Shown here: piece by piece, positions 24,901 through 39,800 of the stretch | Layout of the letters: every line of letters starts with the position of its first letter | How positions within the stretch are numbered: position 1 is the stretch's first letter | Assembly (NCBI GenBank): GCA_900708905.1 | Contig: CAADRB010000018.1 | Span: 2,110,016-2,174,015 of the forward strand | From: Hymenolepis diminuta | Lineage: Eukaryota > Platyhelminthes > Cestoda > Cyclophyllidea > Hymenolepididae | DNA: 64,000 nucleotides | Direction: 5' to 3' | Program-made: the position numbers and the translations under genes | The notes under the pieces: generated by a model | Seen by the model: only the letters and a program-made list of their open reading frames with translations | Told to the model about the DNA's origin: nothing | Database searches by the model: none

Positions 24901-27900
24901 GACTGAGCTCTGAAACATTATGAGGTTGTGAGTCTTAACAACGACCGATTCGGCATTAGTCGCAATGTTTGACGAATATACATATTATAGGAAGAGTTTA
25001 GTATTTTTTCAAAATCACTTTATGCTTTTAGCACAGAATTCAGGGTAATATTGTTAATAAACATAGCGAATTGTGATATTTGAATAGGACGAAAGGTTAA
25101 TCGTTTAATATTGATTGTCAATGAACTAATTACAAGTTAAGTGTAGCTATGAAAATATGGGCAGCTAATGCAATAAGTTGAAATAAATTTGATTTTCTCC
25201 GACGGAAATTCTCAAATTCGGATATCAAAAGACATCTCTGAGTTTTACTCCAACCAGATATTTTGAAAATTCACAGCTGAAATTAAGACTTTAAAAAGTG
25301 AAATCAATAGTGCAATTCATAAATGCGCTCCAAAGCCTAATGAGAGTTTAATACCCACCCCCCTCCCTCCCATCTTTTTGTGGAATAGCTAACTTTTGAC
25401 TCTACTCGAAAAGATACGAGATACTGTCGATGAAGAAATAGTAACATTTTATATCGATAATTTTTAAGACCATTTGAGAGTCAACTTAAGTCATTCTAAC
25501 CTATTATTGTTTGAAAACTACATAAAAGGCTATCCTATAAATATGTGGATATTTTAAAATTTATTAGCAAACGATTTAGAACGGATTTATGGAATAAATT
25601 ATTGCGTAAAACTCATTAATACAAAACTTACTGTCATTAAAATACGTAATGCAGTGCTATTTTACGCGATCTAACTTTCAAAAATGAGTCCTATGTCGAT
25701 CAATTATTACTTGCGCCGAAGAAAAATCTTTACTTCTCATAAACCGAAAAGTCTTTTTTTCCAGATAAATTCACTTTTGACAGTCATACATCAGATCTCC
25801 TAACTCGTATCATTGACACGAATTTTAGCTAATCACACTTATCAACAGCATACTTAATAAAATGTGTACAAGAAAGCAAGACTCTACGGATTTCTTATCT
25901 ATAACTTTAAAGATTGGTATGACCTCATCATTCGTTCTTTCGAAATTAGTACATTTATAATATAATCCTTTACATTTTATCAGATGAAATCGAATAAATT
26001 TTTGCAATTCGGAATTAATAATTTTCGAACTAATACAGATTCTCATTCCTGATAACTTTATCATAAGACTAACTTCTGATACAGAGGGGTAAATGCACTT
26101 CACACTAGCACTTTTCTATTTTTAGCATTTTATATTCTAGCATTAAACGACCATAATTATCCAATAAGGGATTGCTTACTTGCATAATATTGCTCTATTA
26201 AGTATCAAAGATAACTCGTGGCCTCCCAAAGGCAAAACTACTCAGAGCTATAATGGGCAGTTTTCAGTTATGGTGTTAGTCTCGTAAATCCACCACCCTT
26301 AGACGTCACTCACAAGTGTGCTAATCATAACCCAAAGAAATCACCTCCTTAGCACCTAACAGACAGATTTCATTGAAATCACAAATATCAAATGCTTCAA
26401 GTGCCAAAAACACGCTTGGTTTGAGAAAAAGTGCTTGTGCAGTCTGTTTCCAAGATTGTGCGTTTCACATAAGTGCTGTACTGGACTCCCAGAGCAGCAC
26501 GTTCTTTCCAATACCTAGATTAGAGTCGAGAGAGTACGAAATTAAGGTCTTTGGGTTATGTAACATGGAGTCGATGGAGAAGCAGTCGTGTGCACTGATT
26601 GAGTGCTACTCATTTATAAGCATATTCTCAATGCACATAACAACAGTTGGGTTAATGACGATCATATCAGATCACCACATTGTATGTGCGTTTTAATTTA
26701 TGCATATTTTCTTATCCTCGTCTAAGTACCCTCGCTCTTTCTCGCGATTTACTCAGTTGGATCGTCTCAATCCACATGACTTAATTCTTATTATTTGAAA
26801 GAAGCACTAATGAACTGTTTAAACTCGATACCTCTTCAGACACTTCGCTAAAATAGCAAAATAAAACACGATTAACTAGTCTTCTTCACTTCCATATTCA
26901 CATAAATATGGAGCTAACTCATTTTAACAATGGCCCTATCATAGTTGGGACTTTGGCGTTTTCAATGATACTTTCTGTGATGTGTGGAAAAACCGCAAAT
27001 CGGAGAACTTTATTTTGAAAACTTGATCTCTTTAAAGCTCTAGATGTGATTATTGCCTCTTTTTCATACAAAACTTCATATCTTGAGGTAGTTTGAGAGC
27101 ACGCTGTTTGGTGATTTGATAATAATTGTGCTAGATGCCAATTTTTAAATGGAAAATTTCCGTCATTTATGTTTCAATAATATCACTTTTCAAGAATCTT
27201 TTCGTAGCTATCTGAGGACATAAAAAAGCATACACCTGATTTTATCAAGTTCAAACGTTAGTTGGTGGCGGTTTCATGATCGTAGTAAGCTCAAAATAAA
27301 CAGAGCAATTGAAGAACTAGACCACATTCATCGTTGTTAATTGTTGCTCTGCCGTAAATAAATTTCTGTTTCTAAAACAAAGTTTCTTGGTTATTTAGCA
27401 TGTAATCAAGGTAGATTGGGAGGCGATTGTAATTAGAGATGACTGCTGTCAAACGTTTACAAATCAAAGTGGAGTGGTTTCAAATAAAATCATTATGTAT
27501 TTAACTCACCCAAAAGTGTGTCGTTTTTGCGCGACAGAATTACCTGATAGTTGGTCACATGTGGGAAAAGAAACTATTTCGTTAATAATTTGGGAATCAA
27601 TGACATCAAAAGCTTTGCGTCCTGGATACAGGCAAATTAAAGATAAACAATCCAGAACACTGAATGAGTGACAATGGAAGTTGGATTTTCTTCTGGAAAG
27701 TAATGAGGAAGATGCAAACTCATTATAGTATACCTTCGTCAGTTCCATCTCGAGAAGGCGGAATTCCATAGAAAAATCTCTTGAAATCAATATTTATACT
27801 AGTCCCGATTGCATACAGAATCGTGGAAACCAATAAGAATAAGATTTCATTTATGACCGTATTTGAAATATCTCAAAATGTAAACCTCTGATCTTATTTA

Positions 27901-30349
27901 ATTAAGACGCTTTACGCAAATTTAACCATTTCTAGTGGCTTCAAACGCTATTTTTCCGAATGTCTCATTGAGACCACCTGTGGGATCGTTCAGTTATTCA
28001 GGAAGAAAAGTGAAATCAGTTCTGCCATATTTTACCTTCAAACATGAATCATATGAAGAAATCTTGGAGTAGCAGCACTTTTTCCGGGTACAAAGACCAT
28101 ATCGACAGAAAATAGACTTCCTAGAGCTGTAACAGTGCAGAATAGTCTTATTTGACAAAATTAATGAAAGACGAAGGCGATTAAGCAGTTATCTAACAGA
28201 ATGTTATCTTCATTCTCGACATTAAAGGAAATGTCAGTCCATCTCCGTGAGACACTTGAGGAAAATACATCAAATGCTTAAGGAATTATTTTGTCGCTTT
28301 AAACAAATACCTGGAAAAAATGCGAGAAAATGTGCAATGAATAGGAGAAAATATCAAATTCCGTAGACCAAACTCCTCACTCCCCTTTGAATGAAAAGTT
28401 GAAGCCGTGAAATAAATTCAAATTTTATGGAAACACAAGGAAGTAATACAGTAGCTATTTAGATATACGTGCAAAAATGGCAGAGAAAGTGAATGTTAAA
28501 ATATATTTGATCTCGACATATAAGCATGACGAATATCGATGAGTGAACATTAATAAATGACAAAATCAATTCAAGCAGATAATTTTTCAGGCCTAGTAGC
28601 ATAAAATAGAATAATAATTGATTATTAATTAGAGATAAAAGGATTAGAATAGGAAGAAATAACCCAATATATGGAGCTTCATACTGACGATCGGAGCCAT
28701 AGGAGCTTAATAACAACAAAGACACGATGGCGATTACAACTACTTATTGATTTAAGATAGAAGATTGATGCTTTTTCTGTAAAATGTCGATTGATAGGTT
28801 TTATTCAGTTGTGATAATTAATTGAGTACTATTATGCTAACTCGAAGTTTGCATCAGAACTTACAAGTGTTGATAAATCTCAAAATTATTTACAAAAGCG
28901 TTTTCCAATGCTCATTTCGAGTAGAGGAATAACATCAGAGAGAAACTAAAATTCTGCTGCCCTCTCTATTAGCCAAACTTAATCAGTGCGATTGGTCATC
29001 GAACTTGTGATATATGGTGAACGATTTTGTTAATTGCTGCATTTAGAAGAACTCCTTGCCAATATTATTTTCGAATTCTAAAATTCATACTTTCGAACTT
29101 CTAAGCCTTCAGTAGTAGGTATATTCGGAAGTTGGCTTAAGTGTATACGGTAACATAAAAGCTCGCCCTATCTGGTTGTATTCCACGACTAAGATTAGGG
29201 TTGCTGGGGCATCTCTCTTGGAAGTGAGACAAGAAGATTTGGAGTAACTTCCGTTTCTACTCAGATAACCCAAGGTTTCAAAGTAAAAGTGCTTGCAGAA
29301 TATGAACTTCGTTTCGTATTTAATTAAGAATGAGAGGGAATGTACTTTAATGGTGTGGATTGGTAAATTAAACGCAGGATGACTGTGAACAAGCAAGACA
29401 ACATTTCCTCAAGTTTGAATCTGCAAACTCATGTCCGCATATGATAAATCTACCTTATGACAAAGGCCGATTTAGGAGAAAATTGAAGGAAACTGTCTCC
29501 TACAGTAGCAGTCTATTAAAGCTGTCTATTATTATATAGGATGCCTACAATATTTAGCTGTCAACCGGAAGTTGAAAGGTAGAACACTTCTGTGTAGCGA
29601 GACTGACAATAATTTGATAAAATGATCACGGCAAAATCTAACATTGCGTACCGCTAATAGTGCGCCAAAAACAGAAGTCGAAAATTTTTGGTGAACAGTA
29701 GAGTAGCCAATATTTCGGAATCGGTGTTTGAGCAAATCCTTTCCTGGAAATGAGCTTCCACTGCCTCTCCTCAGAGACAGTCCGCCAGCTGTTTCCAAAT
29801 ATTTTCATTTAACATTTTTGTATTATTTGCATTTGTGTGAGTAACGACTACAAAGCTATCATTTTACTTCGAAACTTCATTCTTAAAAAGCAAATTTTTC
29901 CATTTTTATCTGGATTAAAGTTAATTTAATACAATAATGTTCCTAAAATCGTTTTCACTTGCAACACAATGCACATAATTGGTAATTTCCTGAAAAATCT
30001 CATTTAGACCTATCTTGTCCGATTGAATCACATACAAACGCTGTTCTTCGCTGCCCTAGCTATCAGATTACAATATTATATATCGCGTTGAAGCTCAAGA
30101 AATTGATCAATTATCTGAAAACGATCAGTTTCCCTCGATAAAATAAAAAGCAAAAAAATCTTTTGGTGAATTTCTTTCGTATTAATGACTGATTCAAGTA
30201 GTGCATATCAAAAATAACATAAATATAGCTTCATGTACTATCGTCATTTTAAGGTCGAGGATGATCATTAAAATGCTATTTGAATCGAAGTATCTTTTTC
30301 GCTAGTGGAAAAGAGCCGTGAGTAGTACCAATTTATGACTTTAGTGGGG
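21931..30349. other. Intergenic region without a supportable gene
   Basis: AT-rich sequence with short open frames on both strands, none with a recognisable domain or linked splice sites. The one distinct element is the G-quadruplex motif at 25354-25371. Overlapping opposite-strand frames near 24311-24614 look like composition effects. Confidence 0.55.
25354..25371 (-). other. Predicted G-quadruplex motif
   Basis: The + strand reads CCC-A-CCCCCC-T-CCC-T-CCC. The minus strand therefore has four G-runs of at least three with single-base loops, the pattern expected for a stable parallel quadruplex. It stands alone in AT-rich intergenic DNA, and no gene is adjacent. Confidence 0.6.
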
Positions 30350-30620
30350 CCTTATCGTCTGCGTAGTTGCCTGTAACCGAGTGCCAACAAATTCTTCTCC
30401 ATCGCAAGCCGAAATTCTGGGTCAAATCGACGTTCTGTCGCGTGCAAGCAATCACCTACAGTATACTCACGCAGCGTCAGCCCACTCTGCACACTGTTGT
30501 GAAATGCGCGCGTCAATCGATGAGCCAATGAGAGCGCGACACGGAGATTAATGTAGTTAGTGCGAGATGAGGCTCATTCATTCGGTCCCACTTGAGCCAA
30601 TTCGTGTACTAGGACTTCTC
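30350..30620 (+). promoter_or_regulatory. Putative promoter and 5' UTR region of plakin paralog 2
   Basis: A GC- and CpG-enriched stretch lies just upstream of the first coding exon at 30833, with a CCAAT box at 30525-30529 next to GCGCG-containing sequence. The composition falls back to AT-rich after about 30620. No transcription start can be fixed from sequence alone. Confidence 0.4.
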
Positions 30621-30832
30621 ATACTTACGCACACGTCTAATAAATATCAACTTTTCTAAAGAGGCTAGTGTCTTCTCAGACAAGAACCTCTTTGACAAGG
30701 AATTTATATTCTTTTTTCGAAACCTCTTTCGGTTTTCTTCACACTTTTACACGTTAATAACTACTCCTTTTGCTACACCTGCTGAGGATATTTCTAGGAT
30801 TTTATTTTTCGCACTGGTGTGAATAAAAAAAC

Positions 30833-33800
30833 ATGGCTGTTCATCACGGTGGTACGTTCTTCAAGTTATATTATTCTTTATCTTATCATTCTCTTTAATT
30901 TTAACCAAATCAATCATCCTTGATTCACATGCTTGTATTTTTAATTGAAATTAAATTGATCGATGGAAAAGCACTAGAATTTCCCTCTGAGACAAAATGA
31001 ATTTCTCATTGTTTGTTAAATTTCTTAGGAAATTTACACAAAAATAAGTTGTAGCCATTTTAAAATAAAATAGATATTGTAAACTCAAAATAGTTTTATC
31101 ATGTAGTTTATGTAGACCTTTTAACCTTCATGAGAGAATTTCCAGATAAGAGAATTTCTTAGGCTTTTTTCTGGATTAAACAAACTCTAACCTGGCGGTT
31201 TTTGTCCACAGCGGTCTAAATGTCGTATTCTTTAATTTAAACGAGCGCTAAATTAAATACGAAGGTAGCACTTATTAATAATCGCCAACTTCGCAGCATA
31301 AGAGTAATTTTATTCAAAATATTATGAATACTCAGAATCCATGAAGATCTTAGATATCTACGAAATAAGGTAAAATTTAGTTTCATTATTCTCACAACCA
31401 TCGGTTTGTTATGTGCTCGTTTTTTTGCAAATTAATCCCAAGTTAAAGGGTTTTGCAGCTCCGAATATGTGAAAAATATCGTCTTCCACTTAAAACAAAT
31501 GGGGAATTTCCTTTAGGAAATCGTGTATCAAGTGAATTTTATTAGTACCTCTGTCTATCTAACAATATACACTAAGGTCATTTCCAGACCGATTAAGATC
31601 CCGTGATAGTAAAACATTTGCCTAATAGGAATAAAGAGAATGACTTTGCCGCTCCTGATGCTGATGATGACGTAAGAAAGAGAAGGGTGGAAAGCGATGC
31701 AAATAGAAAATAAGTAATGGTAGATTGGATCAGTCATGTGTGTTAGAAGGGCGAATGACAGGAGTTGGGGCTTGTGCGGTGTTATATGCAAATTATGTAC
31801 TCTCTAGGTGTTCAGATGTGTTGCGTATTGGCAAGCAGGCCAATTTACACACCACATCAACCTAACCCAACCCCTGTGTTTGTGTGCACACAACGAGCCA
31901 TGCTCACACGCACTTAGGTTCACAAGAGAGAATGCGTTTATTTGCTTTGAGATCGATCTCTCTCTATCCTTCTTCTTATTCTTCATCATCATAATTAAGT
32001 TGAAAAACACACCTAAGACTGGACAAAACTATACGTAATATTTAATTATAAGTATCTAATCTGTATCAAATTTTGTCAACAGTATATCCAGTTTTTTGGA
32101 GATTCCCACTTTTTACTTGATAATATCAGATTCTGAGAAAACTTGACAATGATATAATAGATTGATAAACTAAAGAGAAATCAGTCTTGAAAGTTGGGTC
32201 CAGATGAATGAGTCTAAGGTCTCTTTCCCTTAGCTATTTCACTCATTTGAGTGATACTGAATAAATGCCAATTTTCATCTCTTTAGATAATAAAGTGATT
32301 GAAAAGACGTTAACGGACTACAGGGTAAGTGGCAATTGCCCTTTTACTTGGAAAAAGTAGCAGTTTCAATAAGTTCTTAATGAGATTATTTCGTCGTTTA
32401 TTTCTTGGTGTAGCTTAAAGCCCAGGAGATGAACGTAGGCGTGAATTACATGGCTTTGGACGAGGAGCGCAGACGTCAAGAATTACTTCTTCGTGAATTG
32501 CGAGAAATTGAGGAAGAGATTGCATCTCCGAATCTTCGTGGCTCAAAACTGCCCAGTTTGGCTTCAGTTGTCGGGGTGAGTAATACCTTTGAACGTCAGA
32601 TTTCTGCTCACAATTTCTCTGAATTACACACTTGAATTGTTTAAATATTTGAAATATTGTGAGGTATTTCTTGTGAAAATGTAACAATGTGGATTTGCGT
32701 TTTAAACATTTAGATTTATGTGAAATTGTTACTAGTTTCAACCTTCCAAGAAACCAATTAAATTATCTATCTACTTTGTTATAAACGGTCCCTGCTATAT
32801 TATAAGTATATATATATATGTGTGTGTGTTTTCTCTGGCTTTTAAACTCTCACGATTTTTATGAAGAGGGGCAATTGATAAATAGAAGCGTTTTTAGCAC
32901 TAATATATTCACAATTTTAAACCATATTTATGAGTAGATGCATTTAAATACTCGAGCTCAAGCACGATATAAAAATCTTTGTGATTTATTTCCTTTTAGA
33001 CTGAGTTGAGCCACAATTCTAAGTGTCTTCAATATCTGGCCGGAATATCGGAACTCGAACGAAGTATCGGTGATATGACTACTCATTTCACCGAACGCTC
33101 AGTTGAACTCAGTGATCCCAACGCTTTGAGCAAAGATGTCGTAACCTTTAAGGTAAGCCTAATTAATTCTTGCTAATTATTTCAACTGTGCCTCAAGTAT
33201 TGAGGAGGGCAGCTACAGATAATGCAGTCTAAAAGCACGCTCATTGAGCTTTGGTACTCTGATGCGCTTATTCTTAAGCCCCTTGAAATGCCCTCTTAAA
33301 TTATTTCAAGTGTATCATACGTGGTGCGGTTCATTCTTTCTCTCTTGTGCCTTTAATGCAATTGATTTTCACACCGTGTTGATGTGATTTACATATTTTC
33401 TCCTACTTCTATAGACCCTTACCGAAAACGTAAAGAGTTGTTGGTCATATGTCGATCAACTAGCAACCTTGGCCCAAATTCACTTGAAAGCTTCCTCTGA
33501 GTACCATCAAGTAAGTGGGCTTGGACTCTTCCACAGTAATTTCAACCCTCTGTTCAAAAACAGTAATAACGATATATGTGTATTTTTAGTTCTTCCATGA
33601 AGCAAATGAGATCGAAGCTAAATTGGAAAAGCAACTAGCTGATGCTCAGAAGGCCCTTAAGTCCGCAACAGAACGACGATCACATAAAGAGGCGACAAAA
33701 ATGGCCACCGAAATCAACGTAAGTCAAAAGGAGCCTTAAAGTCTCTTAATTTTCTAAAACATAATAAACATTTTCCGAATATCTAGGAGCAACTTAATGT

Positions 33801-36800
33801 AATGCGAAGTCTTTGGCAACGAAGCATGAAACTGGTGAAGAGAAGCGAGATGATAGTTCCTATTCGTCTCCGAATGGGAGGTGTCTCAAAAGGTATGGCT
33901 ATTGGAGATCCCAGCAATCGTCCTGTAATGGTGAGAGCTTTGGTAAGTCTCACCGGACCTGACTACAAAATCCAAAAGGGTGAAATTCTTCGTTTGATGG
34001 ACAATCATCAGGATTCGCATCTCTGGAGAGTCCGAACATCCACAGGAACTGTTGAAGTCCCCGGTGTTTGCTTATGGCTTATGAACTCTGACACAGAAGC
34101 TATCGATCAAGCAATTGGGTAAGTCGAAATCTTGTTAGTCTTTTACTCAAAATAGCTCTCAAATAAATAATCTCTATTTCTCCATATCTCTATTAACAGC
34201 ATAAAACAAAGATGCAAAAAGACCTGGTTAGAAATCATCAATCTGATACGTCTCCGGCTCTATGAAGTGTACTTCGATCTATTGGAGCAGTTTAATTCAC
34301 AAGAAGTAAGTTAAATAACCACGCCTGAAGCTATTGAAATCCTTCGACTAAATATAAATTAACAATGTATTTTAAAAGGTAATTTGCTCCCATGAAGAGG
34401 CTCTGAATTTACTGTTCGACGATCTTAAAAATCTTCTCATTACCCCAGTTGGACAAGATGGACGACTCAAGTCAAACCTGGATACTTTTCGTCGGAGGGT
34501 TATCATTACAAAAAGTTTGTTATTGGGTCTTATAAGTTTCGCACACCTTTTAAATCCCTATCTAATTTACATCCCCTTTTTTAAATTCAGGACTTGAGCG
34601 ATTGCAGTCGGGTGATATTAATCTGAGAGAATCTGACATCGTTCAGATACGATCCCCATTACTACGTTTGCATGATCACATTATAGCCGCAAATCAAATG
34701 CAACAAGATATGAAAAGGCTAAACGATCACATCACTGAGTACCTTTCCCAGGTTGAGGATGATCAAAAGCAGATTGAGAACAATCTCGAACAACTGAAGT
34801 AAGTAATCGCATATTTTCTAAGAGTGTACAAGCAAGTGATGCAAATTACCCCTTAACTTTATTTGATTTTAGTCGAATGACCAGAATGAGTGAGCAGCAG
34901 TTGAAAGACATGATGCGGAAACTTGATAAAATGAGGGATAAAAGTCTCTACACTCAACCCACGGCTCGTTTAAAGGTTGAACCACTGTTTGAGGCTCAAG
35001 AAAGGTTGCCGAAACAAAAACGCAGTCGCAGTCAACCACGAATGTCTGTCCTGAATGCTGTTTCAAGCTCATCCTCGTCAGATAGTGAGACATCAGCTAA
35101 TCTTTATGTTCGGAACGGTTTAGGGAGGCGAGCGAAGAGTCATATAGGGCAGCGGGATGCAGTGGTGCAAATAGGCTACAAGAGCAAGAATGCTGAGGCT
35201 CAAAATTTGAATGGAAAAAGTGATGCACCTAGAGCGTACTCCCAAAGTGATAAGTCTGTTCAACTTGTTCCCGCAGCACCTTTGCAACGATCTGCGCAAA
35301 CACAAATTGGATATAGCGTGAATACAGGAGGCGTCCAAGTTGATGCATCTTCTATGGAGGCTTATAATATGGAACTGAAGAGGAATAGACGTTCGAGAAG
35401 CATGACTTCTAGTTCGGAGGAGGATGAGCCGCAAGACTATATTTCACAAGTTCCTACTGGTGGTCTCCAAATTGTGGAAAAGACCAAACGGAAGCATCGC
35501 ACAAGAAAATCGCCTTCAGATGTAATTCTGGTTCATAGTTCAACACAATTAGGCATTGCTACAAATGACAAGGCTTTGAGTCCAGTGAGAGAGATTGACA
35601 GACCACAAGCATGCCCAACATGTCAGCGAAGGAGCCTCATGGTATCTCAGACTCAAATAGGTCCGCTTTATAGTGGTTCAGAGAGGTATCAAGATTATCC
35701 TCTTCATGATGTGAAGTCAGAAAAGGGCCCACATCATCGTATCAACAAGAAGGTACAGAGTGGGTATCCCTGTCTAACAGATAGGGCTAATCTCTACTGC
35801 CAGTGTGATGTTCTTGGACCTGAAAGAATGATTGAAGAAATGGAAACGGAATCCGTGATCTATCAAACGCCATTATCTACAGATAAGCGCAAGAAGATGG
35901 ACACCTACGCTCAAGTTGGTGTCCTCTACTCTAACGCCCGGCAACAGGCACAACCTCTATTAACTGACACGATTTCATCATCAACTCAAGTTGGAATGCT
36001 CTATGAAGGTCCGCAACGACGAACTGGACATGCCCAAGTTCAGCAGAGAAGCTTGACTGATCTGAGCTCTGCTGAAACGATGACTGAAACTGTTCCGATT
36101 GAAAAAGACAGATATGTAACTGCTGTGTCAATGAAACCTAATGCTTCTAGTTCAGCTACGCAAATTGGTACTCTCCTAATGGGAACTTCGGTGCAGATGC
36201 AAGGTGTGGAGAAAGGTTGCTCAGATTCCAATGTTCAAGTTGGGAAGATTTATTTACAGAAGGAATATGCGGGATTAAATGTTGAGAATAACGTAGAGCA
36301 GGTGGTTCCAAATGTGCAGCAAGCTGAATATGCTTCATCACCTAGGAAACTCCCAACAGGAATGTCTGTTCAAGTTATGCGTGAGCAGTGTGATACCACT
36401 ACACAGATATCGGGCCTTTTAACGCATAATGAGGTACAAACCTGTGAAACCAACTTGCGAACACATGATCTCCAAGTATACAATGCAGACATACATAAAC
36501 CAAAGCGTGCATCTTCAGTGCCGTCCGTTCAATATTCATCAGAAACACAAATTGGTCCTATGGTTATGCACGAAAGCCTGAGTCCTATTGGTGATTATAT
36601 GAAGACGGTAAAAGCAACAGAGGTGCTCAGCGTACAGGCCGTGCCCAAGTCGACGAAGCATAAACGCATCCAGTCATGTGGCGTACCTTCGTCTCGAAAT
36701 GTTGAAATACAAATTGGTCAATTACTCCAAGAGTCAGCAACACAATCGATAGTAGAGAGTTATGATAATACGCACATCTCTCCGACTCTTCTGGCAGTTC

Positions 36801-39800
36801 AACAGAAAGCCATCTCGTTGCCTAATGTAGGTGTTGCTGAAGCTCAAGTTCAACCAGACGTACGCGGAAAGAAGTTACAAGTTTCAATTGCTATGGGTGA
36901 GCCCAGTGCCGGGAAAAAAAACAAGAAACTGCAAGTTAGCGTTGACACATTGAAACAGATGTACGATGTACAAGTTGAAACGCTACCAATGGAGCAGAAA
37001 GAACACTTTGATGTCAGCTGTGACACACAGATTCTACCTTCAAAGGTTCCCAAAAAGGTGCAGGTATCCTTGATGGATTTATCAGGCATTCCGATGATTT
37101 CAAACGAGCAGCCAGTCTACTCTATGCCTCCAACGAATATAGATAAATTGGAAAGTGCTCCTGGTGTAGCAGTGTACTCCGTTCCACCAATCGGTGTCTC
37201 AGATACAGCTTGTGAACCAATATCTAGTACGCAGTACTACGACGCGCAGTGTCAATGCCAGAATTTAATACAAACGCCACCTCCGGTTAAAGTAGAGATG
37301 GCTGATAGCGCGAATGATCCCATCAACATTATCCGCACTGTCGGCAAGAAACTTCAAGTTGAAATCGGCAAGCCAGTTGTTGAAACTCCCCCAGTGCCGA
37401 AAACGACTGTGGACACAATGTGTGAAGCTATGGCCTCAAGAGATATGTATGACGCCAGTCTACAAGTAGCAATCATAGAAAAGCAGCCTTTGATAGAACT
37501 TGAGAGAAGTCAAATTCCAGTTTTCTCTGCTCCACCACTTAAAGCAGCCACACCTCCAAAGACTGAATGCTGTGATACAGGAAACGATCCCATAGGCATT
37601 ACTCAAGCGTACGACAGTTTCACGCAGTCTGAAAAAGTGACCGGTATCGGCAAAAAGCTCCAAGTAGCCATCGAATTCGAGCAACCACATTATGAAATAA
37701 CTACCCAGCAGACGTATTTCGATGATACTATTTCAGTACAACAACCAGCCATAATGCAGCCAGTATATTCAGCACCGCCACAACCAAAACTAGAGACGGA
37801 AGATAGGGCTTGTGAACCCACGCCGCCATCTATGGCATTCGATGCAAGTGTGCAGGTCGCAGAGGTAGAAAAACCCACCAGAAACATCGTTGGCAAGAAG
37901 CTTCAAGTGTCTCTTCCTGGATTCGACAAATCTGCTCAGACAGAAGAGGTAGAGAAGCCGAAAGTAGCGGCAATGGGCAAGAAGCTTCAAGTCACACCCC
38001 CTGCACTGTCCTTGGAGAGTACACAAACGATCTTCATAGAACCAGAAGTATTATATGTTGAGCAAGAAAGCAAAGAATATTCTGCACCTCCCGTTATGAC
38101 ACCGCCAAAAGTACAAACAGACGACAGAGCATGCGATGCTCTAGAAATGCTACAAGTCTTTGATGCTGGCGTTCAGGTAGTAAGTATTCAGGATCAACCA
38201 CGTCCTACCGTTGTTGACAAGAAACTGCAAGTCAATTCTGAACCCCTGGCCATTATGAGCTCTCTAGGAGATTGCAGACAGATTCCAGTTCTTGAAGTCT
38301 CCGTAATCCAGTCATCTCAAGCACCAGTTGAGCCACAACCCATCCAAGTACAAGCAATGGCTAGAGAATATGCCGCGCCACCACCAACAGTTCAAAAGGA
38401 GGATAGGGCTTGTGATGCAGTTAAACGTATAGATAACTTTGATGCCAGCGTCCAAGCTGTAGGAGCAGGGGAACCAAAGCCAATGATGATAGGCAAGATG
38501 CTACAAATCTCCCCAACCCCTCTTGATACTGTCAACGTTCAAACGGTCTATGAAGAGCTACCACCACAAGTGATCCAGATTGAACAGTTGAACAAGGAAT
38601 TTGCAGCACCCCCAGCTAAGCCTCAAGTCTATGATGCGGCTACCCAAGCAATTGAAGAGAAACCACATTTAATTTTGAGGGTCCAGAAAATGCAAACATC
38701 TTTGCCGACTACTAAAATGATTGATCAGTCCGCTAATGCTTTAGAACAAGCACTTTCATTTGATGTCAGTGTTCAGGTCGCAGACGCCCCGAAGCCGACT
38801 ATAAAGAGCAAAAATCTCCAAGTATCTTCTTCTTCATTCACCTCTGTGAAGCCGCAACTTGATGATAAAATCCTACAGATTTCTCCCGTACCATTGGAAG
38901 ACACGCTTATTCAAAGCACTCTTGCACCACTGAAGGAAACCGTAGTTGCGTCGGCTCCAAAAGTGCAAACTTTCAATAAGGAATGTGAGGCTGCCATGAA
39001 AGTGCCAAGCTTTGATGCTGAGGTACAGTTCTCGGAAGTAGTTCCAGTACTTGGCAAGAAACTGCAAGTTTCACTGCCTCTCCTAGAAACCACGATGATT
39101 CAGTCCGATTTCCCTGTGGAAGTGAAAACACCTGTGGTACCCGTCGAGAAAGCTCCCGTTGTGTTTGCCGCTCCACCGACACCGATAAAAATCATAACGA
39201 CAGATTCATCATGTGATCCAATTCAAGCTAGTCAAACCTTCGATGCAATTACACAATCAAGTCCCGTAACTTTTGCTGAAGCAGTAGCAAAACCACAAAT
39301 GATCGGCAAGAAACTGCAAGTTGATTTGATCCCCAATTTGACAGAGAAGGTAATTCAGTCAACTATTGAATCAGAACTAGACGTCATCACGTCCCAGACG
39401 GTAACAATAACGATTGAAAAGCCTAGAATGGAAAATGAGTTCACCCAAGCAGACTATGTGCCACAGCCTGAAAAGCGCGTGATGTTTGGCAAGAAGATGC
39501 AAGTTGATCTTAGACCAAATATGGAAGATGCTGTGGCTCAGACTGAATCATCTGCTATTGAAGCTCCCGTAATTGAGAAGGCACCTGCAATAGCTCAGCC
39601 TGTTTATTCAGCTCCACTTATTTCAAACTTAGATACAATGACAATGCAGACTCCTAAATACATTCCTGAGGTATCCTACGTCCAATCGTCGGCTCAAGAA
39701 CCAAAGCCTAATTATCAAGAGGACGGTTGTGATCCTTTGCCAACTCCAGCTAGCGATGCTTTCACGCAGTCAGAGGTAATGAGACAAGAATCATCAGTTC

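Noticed and set aside
26373..26696. 107-codon plus-strand frame with several Cys
   Set aside because: Cys spacing matches no zinc-binding or disulfide family, and no splice context supports a gene.
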